Shown: piece after piece, positions 32,971-43,190 of the stretch
Layout of the letters: each line of letters begins with the position of its first letter
Numbering within the stretch: the stretch's first letter is position 1
Assembly (NCBI GenBank): GCA_002706685.1
Contig: PALV01000015.1
Span: 1 to 64,000 of the forward strand
Length of the DNA stretch: 64,000 bases
Direction of reading: 5' to 3'
Origin: Gammaproteobacteria bacterium
Lineage (GTDB): Bacteria > Pseudomonadota > Gammaproteobacteria > Pseudomonadales > Pseudohongiellaceae
Position numbers and translations under genes: made by a program
Notes under the pieces: generated by a model
What the model was told of the DNA's origin: nothing
Database searches by the model: none
Seen by the model: only the letters and a program-made list of their open reading frames with translations

Positions 32971-33723
32971 TCAAAAAACCACCTCTGCCTCGCCTTCAGC
33001 GATCACGATGGCCTGTACGACACGTCCCGAGCGGTCATTGCGGACGGGTATCTGCCGCCCCTGCTGACCATCCTGCATCGCCGTGCCAGTGTGACGAATG
33101 CTGACGCTACCCCGGCTTGCCGTGAGGACTACTGTGTCGCCGCGCCTGACCAGCGTCGGGGCCTCTAATATGTCCAGCGTCAAGGCATCGCCCGGGCGCA
33201 ATGAACGCCGCAATACCTGTCCAACTACAGGTTCGGTCGATTCGAGTATCTGGCCGCGAATCTGGCTGACATCCCGCTCTTCCAGCACGACGTCCGGCGG
33301 ATTGATGCGCGCGCCGCGCTCCAGAGCTCTCGAGCTTACAGCGATTTCTCTATAAACCTTTACCTGTGCCGCCACATGGCGCGTCCAGGGGGCGTTGTCA
33401 CTACAACTAACCCTGACGGTCACCCGGCCCCCGGTGTTTCCGGAACCCAGCGAGTTGAGGCTACTCTCCAGAGGTACCTGACACACTGGAATCTGCAGCC
33501 TGGGATCAATGGACGCCATTTCGATTTCTACACGATCGCCCTGATCCGACCAGTTTGACTGTAGTGCCTGATAGGCAGCGTCCAGCAGCTGCTGCGCGCC
33601 CGATGATGTCTGCGCCAATGCCGAAACTGGCACCCAAAGCAGCATCATGGCGGCAAATAAGTGCCGCGCCACCGCGTTAATAACGGCAGTATGCGAGAAA
33701 ATATTAGTGCTAACAAGCTTCAT
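32971..33723 (-). CDS. flgA: FlgA, P-ring assembly chaperone
   Basis: A 250-residue precursor. ATG 33723 gives a good signal peptide ending VSALAQ; the frame is open 54 codons further upstream but without signal features. The C-terminal half has the SAF/FlgA pattern (VSSRALERGARINPPDVVLEERDV, GQVLRRSLRPGDALTLDIL, VRRGDTVVLTASRGSVSI). FlgA works in the periplasm to help FlgI polymerise. It diverges from cheV. Confidence 0.88.
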   Translation of the reverse strand: MKLVSTNIFSHTAVINAVARHLFAAMMLLWVPVSALAQTSSGAQQLLDAAYQALQSNWSDQGDRVEIEMASIDPRLQIPVCQVPLESSLNSLGSGNTGGRVTVRVSCSDNAPWTRHVAAQVKVYREIAVSSRALERGARINPPDVVLEERDVSQIRGQILESTEPVVGQVLRRSLRPGDALTLDILEAPTLVRRGDTVVLTASRGSVSIRHTGTAMQDGQQGRQIPVRNDRSGRVVQAIVIAEGEAEVVF

Positions 33724-33971
33724 ACTGTCAAAACCCTGACGCTTTTTTGTCATCGACGGCCAGGAATAGGCCGAAATTGGTCTGTTATTGATTTCTTTAG
33801 TAAAGAAAGCAAAAAACATGCCGCTAAGCATTGCCGGGGAAAGTGGGGCGGTTAGCGTGGGTATGGCGTGCATTAATTTTTGCACTTATGAAACGCGACA
33901 TCCTGTCGATATAAAGAAAAGACAGGGCTCAGGCCCGCTACACTAGCGAATCTATACCGCAGGAGACTGAG

Positions 33972-34904
33972 ATGGCAGGCGTATTGGACAGTGTTAACCA
34001 ACGAACCCAGCTGGTTGGCCAGAACCGTCTGGAGCTGCTGATGTTCCGACTCAACGGCAGACAGGTCTACGGCATCAACGTATTCAAAGTCAAAGAGGTA
34101 CTGCCTTGCCCACCGCTGAGCGTGCTGCCGCACAGCAGTCATGTGGTGCGGGGCGTTGCCTACGTGCGTGGCCGCACCATTTCCATCATGGATCTTAATG
34201 CGGCCACCGGCGGTCGGCCGCTGCAGGATGTGGACAAGTGCTTCATTATCATCACTGAATACAACAACTCCGTGCAGGGCTTCCTCGTCCAGGGAGTCGA
34301 CCGTATCGTCAATCTCAACTGGGAAGCCATCAGTTCACCCCCCAAGGGCTCCGGTCGGGCGCACTACCTGACGGCGGTCACCGAGGTGGAAGGCAAACTG
34401 GTCGAGATTCTTGACGTAGAGCGTATCCTTGCCGAGGTATCGCCTGCCACCGTGGGTCTTAGCGATGCCCTGATCGACAGTGGCAAGCGTGGAACCGAAC
34501 TGAACACGGTTCTGATTGTTGACGACTCAAGCGTTGCCCGCGCACAGATCCGCAAATGCTGCGAAGCGCTGGGTCTGCAGACGGTGGTACTCAACGATGG
34601 CAAGCAGGCGCTTAATCATCTGCGCGGTTTGATCAACGAGGGGATTAATCCCATCGACAAGTACATCCTGGTTATTTCCGATATCGAGATGCCAGAGATG
34701 GATGGCTATACGCTGACAGCCTCGATCAAGAACCATCCGGATATGGGCAAGCTGCATGTCATGCTGCATACATCACTGAGTGGTGTGTTCAACCAGGCCA
34801 TGGTGGAGAAGGTAGGCGCCGACGATTTTCTGGCTAAATTCCACCCGGATGAGCTTGCCAAGCGAGTTCTGAAGCAACTGGAGCTGCGCCAGCCAGCCGC
34901 CTGA
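33972..34904 (+). CDS. cheV: CheV chemotaxis coupling protein
   Basis: A 310-residue protein: CheW-like domain 1-165 (LLMFRLNGRQVYGINVFKVKEVL, VRGVAYVRGRTISIMDL) and a receiver domain from about 175 (VLIVDDSSVARAQIRK, LVISDIEMPEMDGYTLTASIK with the phospho-acceptor Asp). It couples receptors to CheA and can act as a phosphate sink. AGGAGACTGAG precedes ATG 33972. Followed by cheR after 6 bp, the usual Pseudomonas-Vibrio order. Confidence 0.92.
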   Translation: MAGVLDSVNQRTQLVGQNRLELLMFRLNGRQVYGINVFKVKEVLPCPPLSVLPHSSHVVRGVAYVRGRTISIMDLNAATGGRPLQDVDKCFIIITEYNNSVQGFLVQGVDRIVNLNWEAISSPPKGSGRAHYLTAVTEVEGKLVEILDVERILAEVSPATVGLSDALIDSGKRGTELNTVLIVDDSSVARAQIRKCCEALGLQTVVLNDGKQALNHLRGLINEGINPIDKYILVISDIEMPEMDGYTLTASIKNHPDMGKLHVMLHTSLSGVFNQAMVEKVGADDFLAKFHPDELAKRVLKQLELRQPAA

Positions 34905-34910
34905 GACACG

Positions 34911-35756
34911 ATGACGCACGAGTCACCACAGTTCAGTGATGCCGACTACCAGGCTTTCAGGACCTTTCTGAGTCAGGCCTGCGGCATCGTGCTGGGCGAA
35001 AACAAACAGTACCTGGTCGCCAATCGCATGCGCCGCATCATGGAGCAGCATGGTTTCGCCAATCTGACTTCGCTGATATCACGCATCCATCAGGGCACCG
35101 TGCCACACCTCAAGGAAGCCGTTATTGATGCGATGACCACCAACGAAACCTTCTGGTTTCGCGACATCGCCCCATTTGACACGCTTCGTGATGTCATCCT
35201 GCCCCGGCTGGTCCTTGAAGAGAAGCGCCCCAGTCTGCGAATCTGGTCGGCCGCGTGCTCGTCCGGGCAGGAGCCGTATTCAATCAGCATGATTATTGAT
35301 GAATTCAAGGCAAGGAATCCGGGTGCACTGATGCGCGAGCCCGAAATTATCGCTACTGATATCTCCATGACCGTGCTGAACAGTGCCCGCCTGGCTGAAT
35401 ACGACGGTTTGAGTGTCAGTCGTGGATTGAGCGAGGCGCGCAGGCGGCAGTTCTTCGATGAGCTGGCGGGCGGGCGTTACAAATTGAAGGATTCAATTCG
35501 ACAGCGCGTCTCCTTCAAGCAGCTCAATCTGCAGGACAACTATGCGGGCCTGGGGCGCTTTGACATCATTTTCTGTCGCAACGTGCTTATCTACTTCGCG
35601 GCTGACTTCAAGGCTGACATCCTGCGGCGTATGCACGGGTCGCTGAATCCCAATTCCTATCTTATGCTCGGTGCTTCCGAATCGCTGCCTGGTGCTCTGG
35701 CCGGTCTCTACACGATGGAACGTGTCAGCACCAATATCAGTGTTTACCGCAGTTGA
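34911..35756 (+). CDS. cheR: CheR chemotaxis methyltransferase
   Basis: A 281-residue SAM-dependent methyltransferase for receptor glutamates. The N-terminal helical domain (YQAFRTFLSQACGIVLGENKQYLV.NRMRRIM) and the catalytic domain (TTNETFWFRD, RIWSAACSSGQEPYSISMII, FDIIFCRNVLIYF) are all present at normal length. It lies just upstream of the flgB promoter. Confidence 0.92.
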   Translation: MTHESPQFSDADYQAFRTFLSQACGIVLGENKQYLVANRMRRIMEQHGFANLTSLISRIHQGTVPHLKEAVIDAMTTNETFWFRDIAPFDTLRDVILPRLVLEEKRPSLRIWSAACSSGQEPYSISMIIDEFKARNPGALMREPEIIATDISMTVLNSARLAEYDGLSVSRGLSEARRRQFFDELAGGRYKLKDSIRQRVSFKQLNLQDNYAGLGRFDIIFCRNVLIYFAADFKADILRRMHGSLNPNSYLMLGASESLPGALAGLYTMERVSTNISVYRS

Positions 35757-35904
35757 TCGTCACTCAGTGATTTAATTCACCAACTCCCCGATTTCCTCTT
35801 CCTGGCCGACATCTTGCCGCCAACCGGCAAAGCTGTTGGGCAATGTTTTGCCGTTGTCTCGGCAATATTCTCGTAAGTATTTGTAAATATTAGACAATAA
35901 TCTC

Positions 35905-35920
35905 TGGCACGGGATTTGCT
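35905..35920 (+). promoter_or_regulatory. Sigma-54 promoter of the flgB operon
   Basis: TGGCAC-GGGAT-TTGCT fits the -24/-12 consensus (TGGCAC-N5-TTGCW) exactly. It lies 45 bp upstream of flgB. The FleQ-type activator encoded at 56.2 kb is the likely partner. Confidence 0.85.
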
Positions 35921-35964
35921 CACACTAGCTCCAGAAAAGCCAAATGCAATCAGTGGAGCGACCC

Positions 35965-36363
35965 ATGGCCATCAATTTTTCAAATGCCCTCGGCATGCAC
36001 GAACAGGCGCTGACCTTGCGCAGCCAGCGTACGGCGCTGCTTGCCAACAACATCGCCAATGCCAACACGCCCGGATACAAAGCGCGTGACATGGATTTTT
36101 CCGCACTGCTGGCCGAAGCCAGTGGCGCCGGGCGTAGCGTGGACATTACCCGCACTCACAGCCGCCACATCAGTGGGCTGCCCGCCATGGCTTCTGCTGA
36201 GCAGATGTACCGCGTTCCATCACAGCCTTCACTGGACGGCAACACCGTTGATGAGCAGGTCGAAAATGCGGCATTCGCCCGCAACGCTCTGGAGCACCAG
36301 GCTTCATTCCAGTTTTTGAACAGTAAATTCACCGGGCTGCAGAAAGCCCTGAAAGGAGAATAA
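35965..36363 (+). CDS. flgB: FlgB, proximal rod protein
   Basis: A 132-residue rod protein. ATG 35965 (MAINFSNALGMHEQAL) is chosen with GGAG upstream. It has the rod-family N-terminal motif LANNIANANTPGYKARDMDF and a C-terminal helix for coiled-coil packing. First gene of the flgB to flgL run. Confidence 0.93.
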   Translation: MAINFSNALGMHEQALTLRSQRTALLANNIANANTPGYKARDMDFSALLAEASGAGRSVDITRTHSRHISGLPAMASAEQMYRVPSQPSLDGNTVDEQVENAAFARNALEHQASFQFLNSKFTGLQKALKGE

Positions 36364-36365
36364 GC

Positions 36366-36806
36366 ATGAATCTGACGCAGGTGTTTGATATCGCCGGCTC
36401 AGGCATGAGCGCGCAGTCGCTGCGACTGAACACAACGGCCAGCAACATGGCCAATGCCAACAGCGCCGCCAGCAGTGCCGACCAGACCTATCGGGCGCGC
36501 CATGCCGTTTTTGCACCGATGATGACTGCCGCCATGCAGGACCCGTTTGGTCCGATGAACAGTCAGCAGGCAGCTGTCGGTGTTCGTGTCGCGGGTGTGG
36601 TCGAAGACGCCCGTCCGCTGCAGGCCCGCCACGAGCCCGGTCACCCGATGGCCAACGAAGACGGCTATGTCTACTACCCCAATGTAGACATCGTTGAGGA
36701 GATGACCAACATGATCTCCTCCTCGCGCTCCTTCCAGCTTAACGTTGAAGTGATGTCAGCCGCGCGCACGATGATGCAGCGAGTGATGACACTGGGTCAG
36801 GCATAA
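36366..36806 (+). CDS. flgC: FlgC, proximal rod protein
   Basis: A 146-residue rod protein with the N-terminal SLRLNTTASNMANANSA motif and the C-terminal YPNVDIVEEMTNMISSSRSFQ.NVEVM pattern. Two bases separate it from flgB, and it is followed 7 bp later by flgD. Confidence 0.93.
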   Translation: MNLTQVFDIAGSGMSAQSLRLNTTASNMANANSAASSADQTYRARHAVFAPMMTAAMQDPFGPMNSQQAAVGVRVAGVVEDARPLQARHEPGHPMANEDGYVYYPNVDIVEEMTNMISSSRSFQLNVEVMSAARTMMQRVMTLGQA

Positions 36807-36813
36807 GGAGACG

Positions 36814-37494
36814 ATGATGGAAATCAACGGCGCAGGCGGCAATGCACTCAGTAAAATCCTGTCGGACTATGGTAATCAGGAAGAAAAGAAAACCAAAAAC
36901 GAAATGGGCCGCGACGAGTTTCTGCGACTGCTGATAGCGCAGCTGGAGAATCAGGATCCTACCAACCCCCAGGATAATGGCGAATTTATTTCCCAGCTGG
37001 CGCAATTTTCCTCTCTGGAAGAAGCCCAGAAGATGACACAGAGTTTCGAGCAGTTCTCGTCTGCTTTCCAGTCCGCCCAGCACCTGCAGGCAACGTCGCT
37101 GGTGGGTCGTCCTGTGCATGTCAAAACAAACACGACGCAGTTGGGTGAAAGCGGGGCGATCAGTGTGTTGGCTGACTTCGATGGCGGCGCTCAGTCGGCG
37201 ACATTACGTGTCTACGATGCCAGCGGCAAAGTTGTTGATCAGTTCGGTCTGGGCGAGCAGACCGATGGCCGTCAGGAGTTTTTCTGGACGGGCACAGATG
37301 CGAATGACGAGCGTTATCCGCCTGGCAAATACAGCTTTGAACTAAGTGTCAGCCGAAACGGCATAACAGAGCAGGTGCCCACCTATCTGAGTGCCAACGT
37401 CAACAGTGTCACGATAGAAAAATCCGGTTCACTGACATTGAACCTGGCCGGCGTCGGCCCGCGGTCGATGTCCGAAATTTTGCAAATCAACTAA
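36814..37494 (+). CDS. flgD: FlgD, hook assembly scaffold
   Basis: A 226-residue hook-capping protein: the conserved N terminus (MGRDEFLRLLIAQLENQDPTNPQDN, EFISQLAQFSSLE) is followed by the Tudor/FnIII-like C-terminal part (LRVYDASGKVVDQFGLG, FFWTGTDANDERYPPGKYSFEL). It is needed for adding FlgE subunits and is not part of the final hook. AAGGAG precedes the start; ATG 36817 is an equal alternative. Confidence 0.92.
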   Translation: MMEINGAGGNALSKILSDYGNQEEKKTKNEMGRDEFLRLLIAQLENQDPTNPQDNGEFISQLAQFSSLEEAQKMTQSFEQFSSAFQSAQHLQATSLVGRPVHVKTNTTQLGESGAISVLADFDGGAQSATLRVYDASGKVVDQFGLGEQTDGRQEFFWTGTDANDERYPPGKYSFELSVSRNGITEQVPTYLSANVNSVTIEKSGSLTLNLAGVGPRSMSEILQIN

Positions 37495-37524
37495 ACGAAA
37501 AGTAATTAATCAGCGAGGTGTCAG

Positions 37525-39579
37525 ATGAGCTTTATTATCGGTTTGAGTGCGCTTAACGCAGCACAGCAGGAAATCAACGTCACCGGTAACAATATCGCCA
37601 ACGCCGGAACCAACGGCTTCAAGAGTTCCAAGGCGGTATTTGGTGACGTATACGCAGCATCGGTTCTGGGTGGCGGCGGCACTCAGCAGGGTAGTGGTGT
37701 TACCTTGCAGGGTATCCAGCAGAGCTTCAACCAGGGCAACATCAGCTTTACCGAAAACACACTTGACCTGGCCATCAACGGCGAAGGCTTTTTTATTCTG
37801 TCAGGTGAGTCAGGTGCTGCGTACACGCGTGCCGGTGCTTTCGGTACTGACCGTTTTGGTTACGTTGTGACCAATACTGGTGAGCGTCTGCAGGGCTTCG
37901 CGCCCTCTGAATCCGGTCAGGCAACTGGCGGTGGTCCGCTGACCGATCTGCGCGTAACAACTGGCGAACTGCAGCCGCGCGCAACGACACTGGTTGAAAG
38001 TGAAATCAACCTTGATGCGGCGGCCATGCCGTCTGCCGTTATCGGGTCTACCTACATCTCCAATGGCGGAAACAGCAGCCAGCCGCGTTTGAATGGTGCC
38101 CTCATCTCCCCGGACAGCGATCCCAGTGATCAGCTTAACCCGTATACGGCCACCAGTCTTGTTGTCCGTACACCCAGTGGTGAAACGCAGCAGCTGGATA
38201 TCGCGGCGGGTGCCTCTGCCAACGCGGTAGCCCAGCAGTTTGCCGGTGTCGAAGGTGTGGCTGCGGTGGGCACTACAGTAGGCTACATCAGTAACCTGCA
38301 GGACGGCGCGGATGCTGACGATCAACTGCGATTTGCCATCAATGGTCGGGACATCGTGGTCGACCTGACGGCGACCAACCCGCTGCAGGATCTGGCCAAC
38401 AAGATCAATGCGCTGCTTAACAACCTCAATGCGACTGTTGACGGCACGCGGGTTCGAATCACCCATTCCACCGGTGCGGATATACGCATCAATACCGGTG
38501 GCAACCCCAGCGGTGCGCTGAGTTTTGAAGGTTCCACACGTGATGCAACGACCGGTGCATTCTCGCCGGTTGGCGTGCCTACAGTGGTAAACCTGGATGC
38601 CAACGACATCATGACCATGGGTGGTTTTGTGGAGTTCACACTGGATGAAAACGTATCCCTGCGCACCACCGATGAAGACCTGGATGGCAATCCAGTAGAT
38701 CCATCGGATGCATTTACTATATTTGGAGACATCTCTGCGGAAGACGCTCTGGCAGGCACCGCCTTCGAATCCAACCAGTTTGATCCACGCAACCCGGAAA
38801 CCTACTATCGTTCCACCGCTATCTCCATCTATGACTCGGTAGGTACTCAGCACTCGCTGGCCATGTACTTCGTCAAAGAACGGCCGGACGACACCGGTGA
38901 CACTAACCTGTGGAGCGTCTACTTCCAGATTGATGGCCGCAACATTGGCTACGATCCGAACTCTTCCACCGGTGACCCGGTACTGGCGCGTTTTGATCTG
39001 CGATTTGATGACACCGGTCGTTTTGACCCCAACCAGCAGTCTATCGAAATCACCAACTGGTACCCGGTTGACACATCAGGTCGTCGTATTGGTGCCGGCC
39101 CGGTCCCTGGTAACGCCAACGTGTCCGACCAGACCACCAACTCCAACTTCCGGATTGACCTGTCCTCCATGACAGCTTTCGGTGGTGACTTCTCGGTTCA
39201 GTCCAACAACCAGGACGGTTTCTCCAAAGGTCAGTTGACGGGTCTGGAAGTCAACACGCGGGGTCTGGTGTCTGCACGATTCTCCAATGGTCAATCACAG
39301 GTACTGGGTGAGGTGGCGCTGGCCAACTTTGCCAACGCCAGCGGCCTGGCAAACCTGGGTGGCACGAAGTTTGCTGAGACTAGTGAGTCTGGAGCCGCTT
39401 CAGTGTCGGGTGCCGGCACAGCAGGTCTGGGTGCGATTCAGTCAGGCGCGTTGGAAGACTCCAACGTTGACCTGCCGACCGAGCTGGTACAGCTGATTAT
39501 CTCTCAGCGCAACTACCAGGCGGCCGCGCAGATCATCTCTGCCACTGATGACGCAACCCAGACCATCATCAACCTGTAA
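37525..39579 (+). CDS. flgE: FlgE, hook protein (long form)
   Basis: A 684-residue hook subunit; the usual size is about 400-460. The ends are canonical: SALNAAQQEINVTGNNIANAGTNGFKSSKA, INGEGFFIL, and the C-terminal NVDLPTELVQLIISQRNYQAAAQII. The extra length is in the central surface-exposed domains (about residues 170-420), rich in Asp, Thr and Gly. The outer surface of the hook should therefore be thicker than in model species. Confidence 0.93.
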   Translation: MSFIIGLSALNAAQQEINVTGNNIANAGTNGFKSSKAVFGDVYAASVLGGGGTQQGSGVTLQGIQQSFNQGNISFTENTLDLAINGEGFFILSGESGAAYTRAGAFGTDRFGYVVTNTGERLQGFAPSESGQATGGGPLTDLRVTTGELQPRATTLVESEINLDAAAMPSAVIGSTYISNGGNSSQPRLNGALISPDSDPSDQLNPYTATSLVVRTPSGETQQLDIAAGASANAVAQQFAGVEGVAAVGTTVGYISNLQDGADADDQLRFAINGRDIVVDLTATNPLQDLANKINALLNNLNATVDGTRVRITHSTGADIRINTGGNPSGALSFEGSTRDATTGAFSPVGVPTVVNLDANDIMTMGGFVEFTLDENVSLRTTDEDLDGNPVDPSDAFTIFGDISAEDALAGTAFESNQFDPRNPETYYRSTAISIYDSVGTQHSLAMYFVKERPDDTGDTNLWSVYFQIDGRNIGYDPNSSTGDPVLARFDLRFDDTGRFDPNQQSIEITNWYPVDTSGRRIGAGPVPGNANVSDQTTNSNFRIDLSSMTAFGGDFSVQSNNQDGFSKGQLTGLEVNTRGLVSARFSNGQSQVLGEVALANFANASGLANLGGTKFAETSESGAASVSGAGTAGLGAIQSGALEDSNVDLPTELVQLIISQRNYQAAAQIISATDDATQTIINL

Positions 39580-39614
39580 TTACTGGCAGTAAAGCCTGAA
39601 AACCGGAGATTGAC

Positions 39615-40355
39615 ATGGACAGAGCACTTTATCTGAGTATGACTGGCGCCTCGCAGGCAATGCAGGCGCAGACCATTCATGCCAACAACCTGGCTAACGC
39701 CAGCACCACCGGTTTTCAGGCAGATCTGGCGCAGGCGCGCTCCATGGCAGTCTACGGGCCTGGCATGCCGTCACGGGTTTACAGCATGACTGAAAATCCT
39801 GGCACTGACTTTACCCGCGGGCCACTGCAGCAGACTGGCAATTCGCTGGACATGGCAGTGAAAGGAGAAGGCTACATTGCCGTGCTGGCGCCAGATGGCA
39901 GTGAAGCCTACACACGCGCTGGCGACCTGCAACTGGGTGTGTTCGGAGAGCTGCTGACCGGCAGTGGTTTGCCGGTGCTGGGCAACAATGGTCCCGTAGT
40001 ATTGCCGCCGCATGAGAATGTTGAGTTTGGTGCCGATGGTACGGTCTCGGTTCGTGAGCTGGGACAGGGTGCACAGGTTCTTGCTGCGATCGATCGCATC
40101 AAGCTGGTTAACCCCCAGCCCCAGGAGCTGGTCAAGGGTACCGATGGTCTGATGCGCCGCATCGATGGCGGCGAAACGCCTGCAGATGCGCAGGTTGAGC
40201 TGGCCTCAGGCTATCTGGAAGGCAGCAACGTCAATGTGGTTGATTCCATGGTTGAGATGATCAGCCTGGCGCGCAACTACGAGATGAATGTGAAGTTCAT
40301 GCAGACAGTTCAGCAGAACTCTGAAAGTTCGGCACGGCTTTTGCAGATACAGTAA
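39615..40355 (+). CDS. flgF: FlgF, proximal rod protein
   Basis: A 246-residue rod protein (MTGASQAMQAQTIHANNLANASTTGFQAD, MAVKGEGYIAVL, YLEGSNVNVVDSMVEMISLARNYEMNVKFMQTV). AACCGGAGA precedes the start. The 119 bases after it, before flgG, hold no gene. Confidence 0.93.
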   Translation: MDRALYLSMTGASQAMQAQTIHANNLANASTTGFQADLAQARSMAVYGPGMPSRVYSMTENPGTDFTRGPLQQTGNSLDMAVKGEGYIAVLAPDGSEAYTRAGDLQLGVFGELLTGSGLPVLGNNGPVVLPPHENVEFGADGTVSVRELGQGAQVLAAIDRIKLVNPQPQELVKGTDGLMRRIDGGETPADAQVELASGYLEGSNVNVVDSMVEMISLARNYEMNVKFMQTVQQNSESSARLLQIQ

Positions 40356-40474
40356 TAGAGAGCAGTAATCGAGAGTAGTAACAAAGATCTAAACACGGCA
40401 AGAAACGGCAGTAACGTCAGCGACAGATACGAGCACAACGGGCCCACAGGGGCGACAGCTCAGGAGTAAACAAC

Positions 40475-41260
40475 ATGCACGCAGCACTTTATGTTTCCAA
40501 GACCGGCCTCAGTGCCCAAGACACCCGCCTGGCCACTGTATCGAACAACCTGGCCAACGTTGCGACCAATGGTTTCAAAAAGGATCGTGTGGTTTTTGAA
40601 GACCTGCTGTATCAGATCCAGCGTCAGCCAGGCGCCAACTCTACGCAGAACACCGAACTGCCATCTGGCCTGCAGATCGGTACGGGTGTCAAGGTTGCCG
40701 GCACGCAGAAGCTGTTCAGCCAGGGTTCCCTGCAGACTACTGGTGAGTCGTTGGACGTGGGCATCAATGGGCGTGGATTTTTCGAAGTGATCATGCCTGA
40801 CGGCAGCTCGTCCTACACCCGTGATGGCCAGTTTCATATGAATGGTAACGGTGAACTGGTGACGTCACAGGGCTTCCTGGTAGCGCCGGGAATCACCATT
40901 CCGCAGGATGCGCAAAGCCTGACCATTGGTGACGATGGCGTGATCAGTGTGCGACTGCCGGGGCAGGCTACCACTTCAAATATCGGCAACATGAATCTGG
41001 TGGACTTTGTTAATCCGGCTGGCCTGCAGGCGCTGGGCGGCAACCTGTATGCAGAGACTGTATCCAGCGGAAACCCGCAGCAGGCAGCACCAGGCCAGAA
41101 CGGCATGGGTACGCTTGAGCAGGGCTCACTGGAAAGCTCCAATGTGGAAGTGGTTGAAGAGCTGGTCGACATGATCACGACGCAGCGAGCTTACGAAATG
41201 AACTCAAAGGTTATTTCTACTGCTGATCAGATGCTGCAGTTCGTCACGCAGAATCTGTAA
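40475..41260 (+). CDS. flgG: FlgG, distal rod protein
   Basis: A 261-residue rod protein with KTGLSAQDTRLATVSNNLANVATNGFKKDRVVFEDLLYQ, the FlgG-specific LPSGLQIGTGVKVAGTQKLFSQGSLQTTG, and the C-terminal LVDMITTQRAYEMNSKVISTADQML. The translation leader CTCAGGAGTAAACAA is the same as the one before fliC. Confidence 0.94.
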   Translation: MHAALYVSKTGLSAQDTRLATVSNNLANVATNGFKKDRVVFEDLLYQIQRQPGANSTQNTELPSGLQIGTGVKVAGTQKLFSQGSLQTTGESLDVGINGRGFFEVIMPDGSSSYTRDGQFHMNGNGELVTSQGFLVAPGITIPQDAQSLTIGDDGVISVRLPGQATTSNIGNMNLVDFVNPAGLQALGGNLYAETVSSGNPQQAAPGQNGMGTLEQGSLESSNVEVVEELVDMITTQRAYEMNSKVISTADQMLQFVTQNL

Positions 41261-41292
41261 ACCGTTAATGTTCAGAGCTTGAGAGAAACGCT

Positions 41293-41961
41293 ATGAAAAC
41301 ACATCGTCTGATAGTTGCACTGTTCGCTTTGATGGCACTGAACGCCTGCGTGGTTCAAATGCCACAACCACCGGCACCGGACGATCCACGCTACGCGCCT
41401 GTCTGGGTAGGCGAGCATCGTGAGCAGGCACCTGTCAACGGGTCAATTTATCAGGCTGCCACCGCGACTAACCTGTATCAGCGCCGCGCCTACCGACTGG
41501 GTGATGTACTGACTATCAACCTGAACGAATCAACCACTGCCAGTAAATCTGCCGGCACGTCCTTCAGCCGTGACAGCAGCAATACAGTGGCAGACATGAC
41601 CCTGTTTGGCACCAATATAGACACTAACTCATCGCTTGGTGGCAGTGCTGAGTTTGATGGATCTTCAAACAGCGATCAGAGCAACCAGCTGTTCGGCAAT
41701 ATCACAGTCACAGTGACTGATGTGCTGCCAAATGGTTTGCTGGAAGTGCGTGGTGAAAAGTGGCTGCAACTGAACCGCGGCGCTGAATACATCCGCATCA
41801 GCGGCCTGGTTCGCAAAGAAGATATCGCTTCAGACAACAGCGTGCCCTCAACCCGTATCGCCGATGTGCGCATTGCCTACAGTGGCACAGGCACACTGGC
41901 CGATGCGAATGAACCGGGCATTCTGAGCAAGTTTTTTGTCAGCAAGTGGTGGCCGCTGTAA
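41293..41961 (+). CDS. flgH: FlgH, L-ring lipoprotein
   Basis: A 222-residue outer-membrane lipoprotein. The lipobox ends at Cys19 (MALNAC). FlgH motifs LYQRRAYRLGDVLTINLNESTTASKSAGT and VTDVLPNGLLEVRGEKWLQLN..EYIRISGLVR are present. It forms the L-ring bushing. Confidence 0.93.
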   Translation: MKTHRLIVALFALMALNACVVQMPQPPAPDDPRYAPVWVGEHREQAPVNGSIYQAATATNLYQRRAYRLGDVLTINLNESTTASKSAGTSFSRDSSNTVADMTLFGTNIDTNSSLGGSAEFDGSSNSDQSNQLFGNITVTVTDVLPNGLLEVRGEKWLQLNRGAEYIRISGLVRKEDIASDNSVPSTRIADVRIAYSGTGTLADANEPGILSKFFVSKWWPL

Positions 41962-41999
41962 GCGGCGCCTGAAACAGACTCTACAGGACTTAACAGACC

Positions 42000-43181
42000 A
42001 TGTTGCTCACACAGATTTTTACAGACAGGAAGGAAGCTGTGCAGACAAAACGTACTAAAAATACTCTGGCTCGTGTCAGCCATGTTGCGCTGAGCCTGGT
42101 GATTGTGCTGCAGACAGTTCTGGTAGCGCCGGCGCAGGCCGACAGGCTCAAGGATATTGCCGACCTGCAGGGCGTGCAGTCCAACCAGCTGGTAGGTGTC
42201 GGTCTGGTGACTGGCCTTGATGGTACGGGCGACCAGACTACACAGGCACCGTTCACTGCCGAATCGTTTCGCGCCTACCTTGATCAGTTCGGTATTCCGA
42301 TTCCCCAGGGTCAGAACTTTCAGCTGGGCAATGTTGCGGTCGTTTCCGTTCAGGCAGAGCTGCCACCGTTCGCCAAGCCAGGTCAGCAGATTGATGTCAC
42401 TGTTTCGTCCCTGGCCAATGCCGACAGTCTCCGTGGTGGCACGCTGGAGCGCACCTTCCTGATGGGTATGGATGGTGAAGTGTATGCCACTGCTCAGGGC
42501 AATCTGATCGTTGGTGGTCTTGGTGTCGAGGGTGCTGATGGTTCACGCATCTCCATCAATATCCCCAGTGTTGGACGAATTCCTGGTGGCGCCATGACGG
42601 TCAAAGAAGTGCAGACCGCATTCAACAGTGGCGATCACATCACCTTTAATCTCAAGCGTGCTGATTTCACCACGGCGCGACGTGTATCCAGGGCGATCAA
42701 CGACTTCATGGGCGAGGGCACAGCCTCTGCAATCGACGCTGTATCGATTCAGGTACGTGCACCTGCCGACAGTCAGTCTCGTGTGGCCTACATGTCAGAG
42801 CTGGAGAATATTCAGGTGGATCAGGGCGACGCGCCGGCGCGTGTGATTGTCAATTCGCGTACAGGTACTATCGTGATTGGTGAGCATGTACGTGTGTCAC
42901 CTGCCGCTATCACACACGGTAGCCTGAGCGTCACTATTTCTGAAGGTTTTGCCGTCAGTCAGCCCGCTCCCTTTGGTGATGGCGAAACAGTTGTTTTACC
43001 CCAGTCGGACATTACCGTTGAGCAGGAAAACAACCGCATGTTCCTGTTTGATGCCGGCACTACGCTGTCAGACATCGTGCAGGCCATCAACGCCGTGGGT
43101 GCGGCGCCAGGAGATCTGGCGGCCATTCTGGAAGCCCTGAAACAATCCGGCTCGCTGCGCGCCGAACTGGTCGTGATCTGA
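42000..43181 (+). CDS. flgI: FlgI, P-ring protein
   Basis: Up to 393 residues. ATG 42000 has AGGA upstream; a GTG at 42039 has a better site (AGGAAGG) and gives 380 residues with a signal peptide ending APAQA. The mature part starts [32 protein letters not shown], the FlgI signature, and ends ...LRAELVVI. Forms the periplasmic P-ring with help from FlgA. Confidence 0.93.
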   Translation: MLLTQIFTDRKEAVQTKRTKNTLARVSHVALSLVIVLQTVLVAPAQADRLKDIADLQGVQSNQLVGVGLVTGLDGTGDQTTQAPFTAESFRAYLDQFGIPIPQGQNFQLGNVAVVSVQAELPPFAKPGQQIDVTVSSLANADSLRGGTLERTFLMGMDGEVYATAQGNLIVGGLGVEGADGSRISINIPSVGRIPGGAMTVKEVQTAFNSGDHITFNLKRADFTTARRVSRAINDFMGEGTASAIDAVSIQVRAPADSQSRVAYMSELENIQVDQGDAPARVIVNSRTGTIVIGEHVRVSPAAITHGSLSVTISEGFAVSQPAPFGDGETVVLPQSDITVEQENNRMFLFDAGTTLSDIVQAINAVGAAPGDLAAILEALKQSGSLRAELVVI

Positions 43182-43190
43182 GGACCTGAC

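Noticed and set aside
37810..38853. 347-codon open frame on the minus strand inside flgE
   Set aside because: It lies wholly antisense to a clearly conserved hook protein gene, has no motif, and such long antisense frames are common in codon-biased genes.
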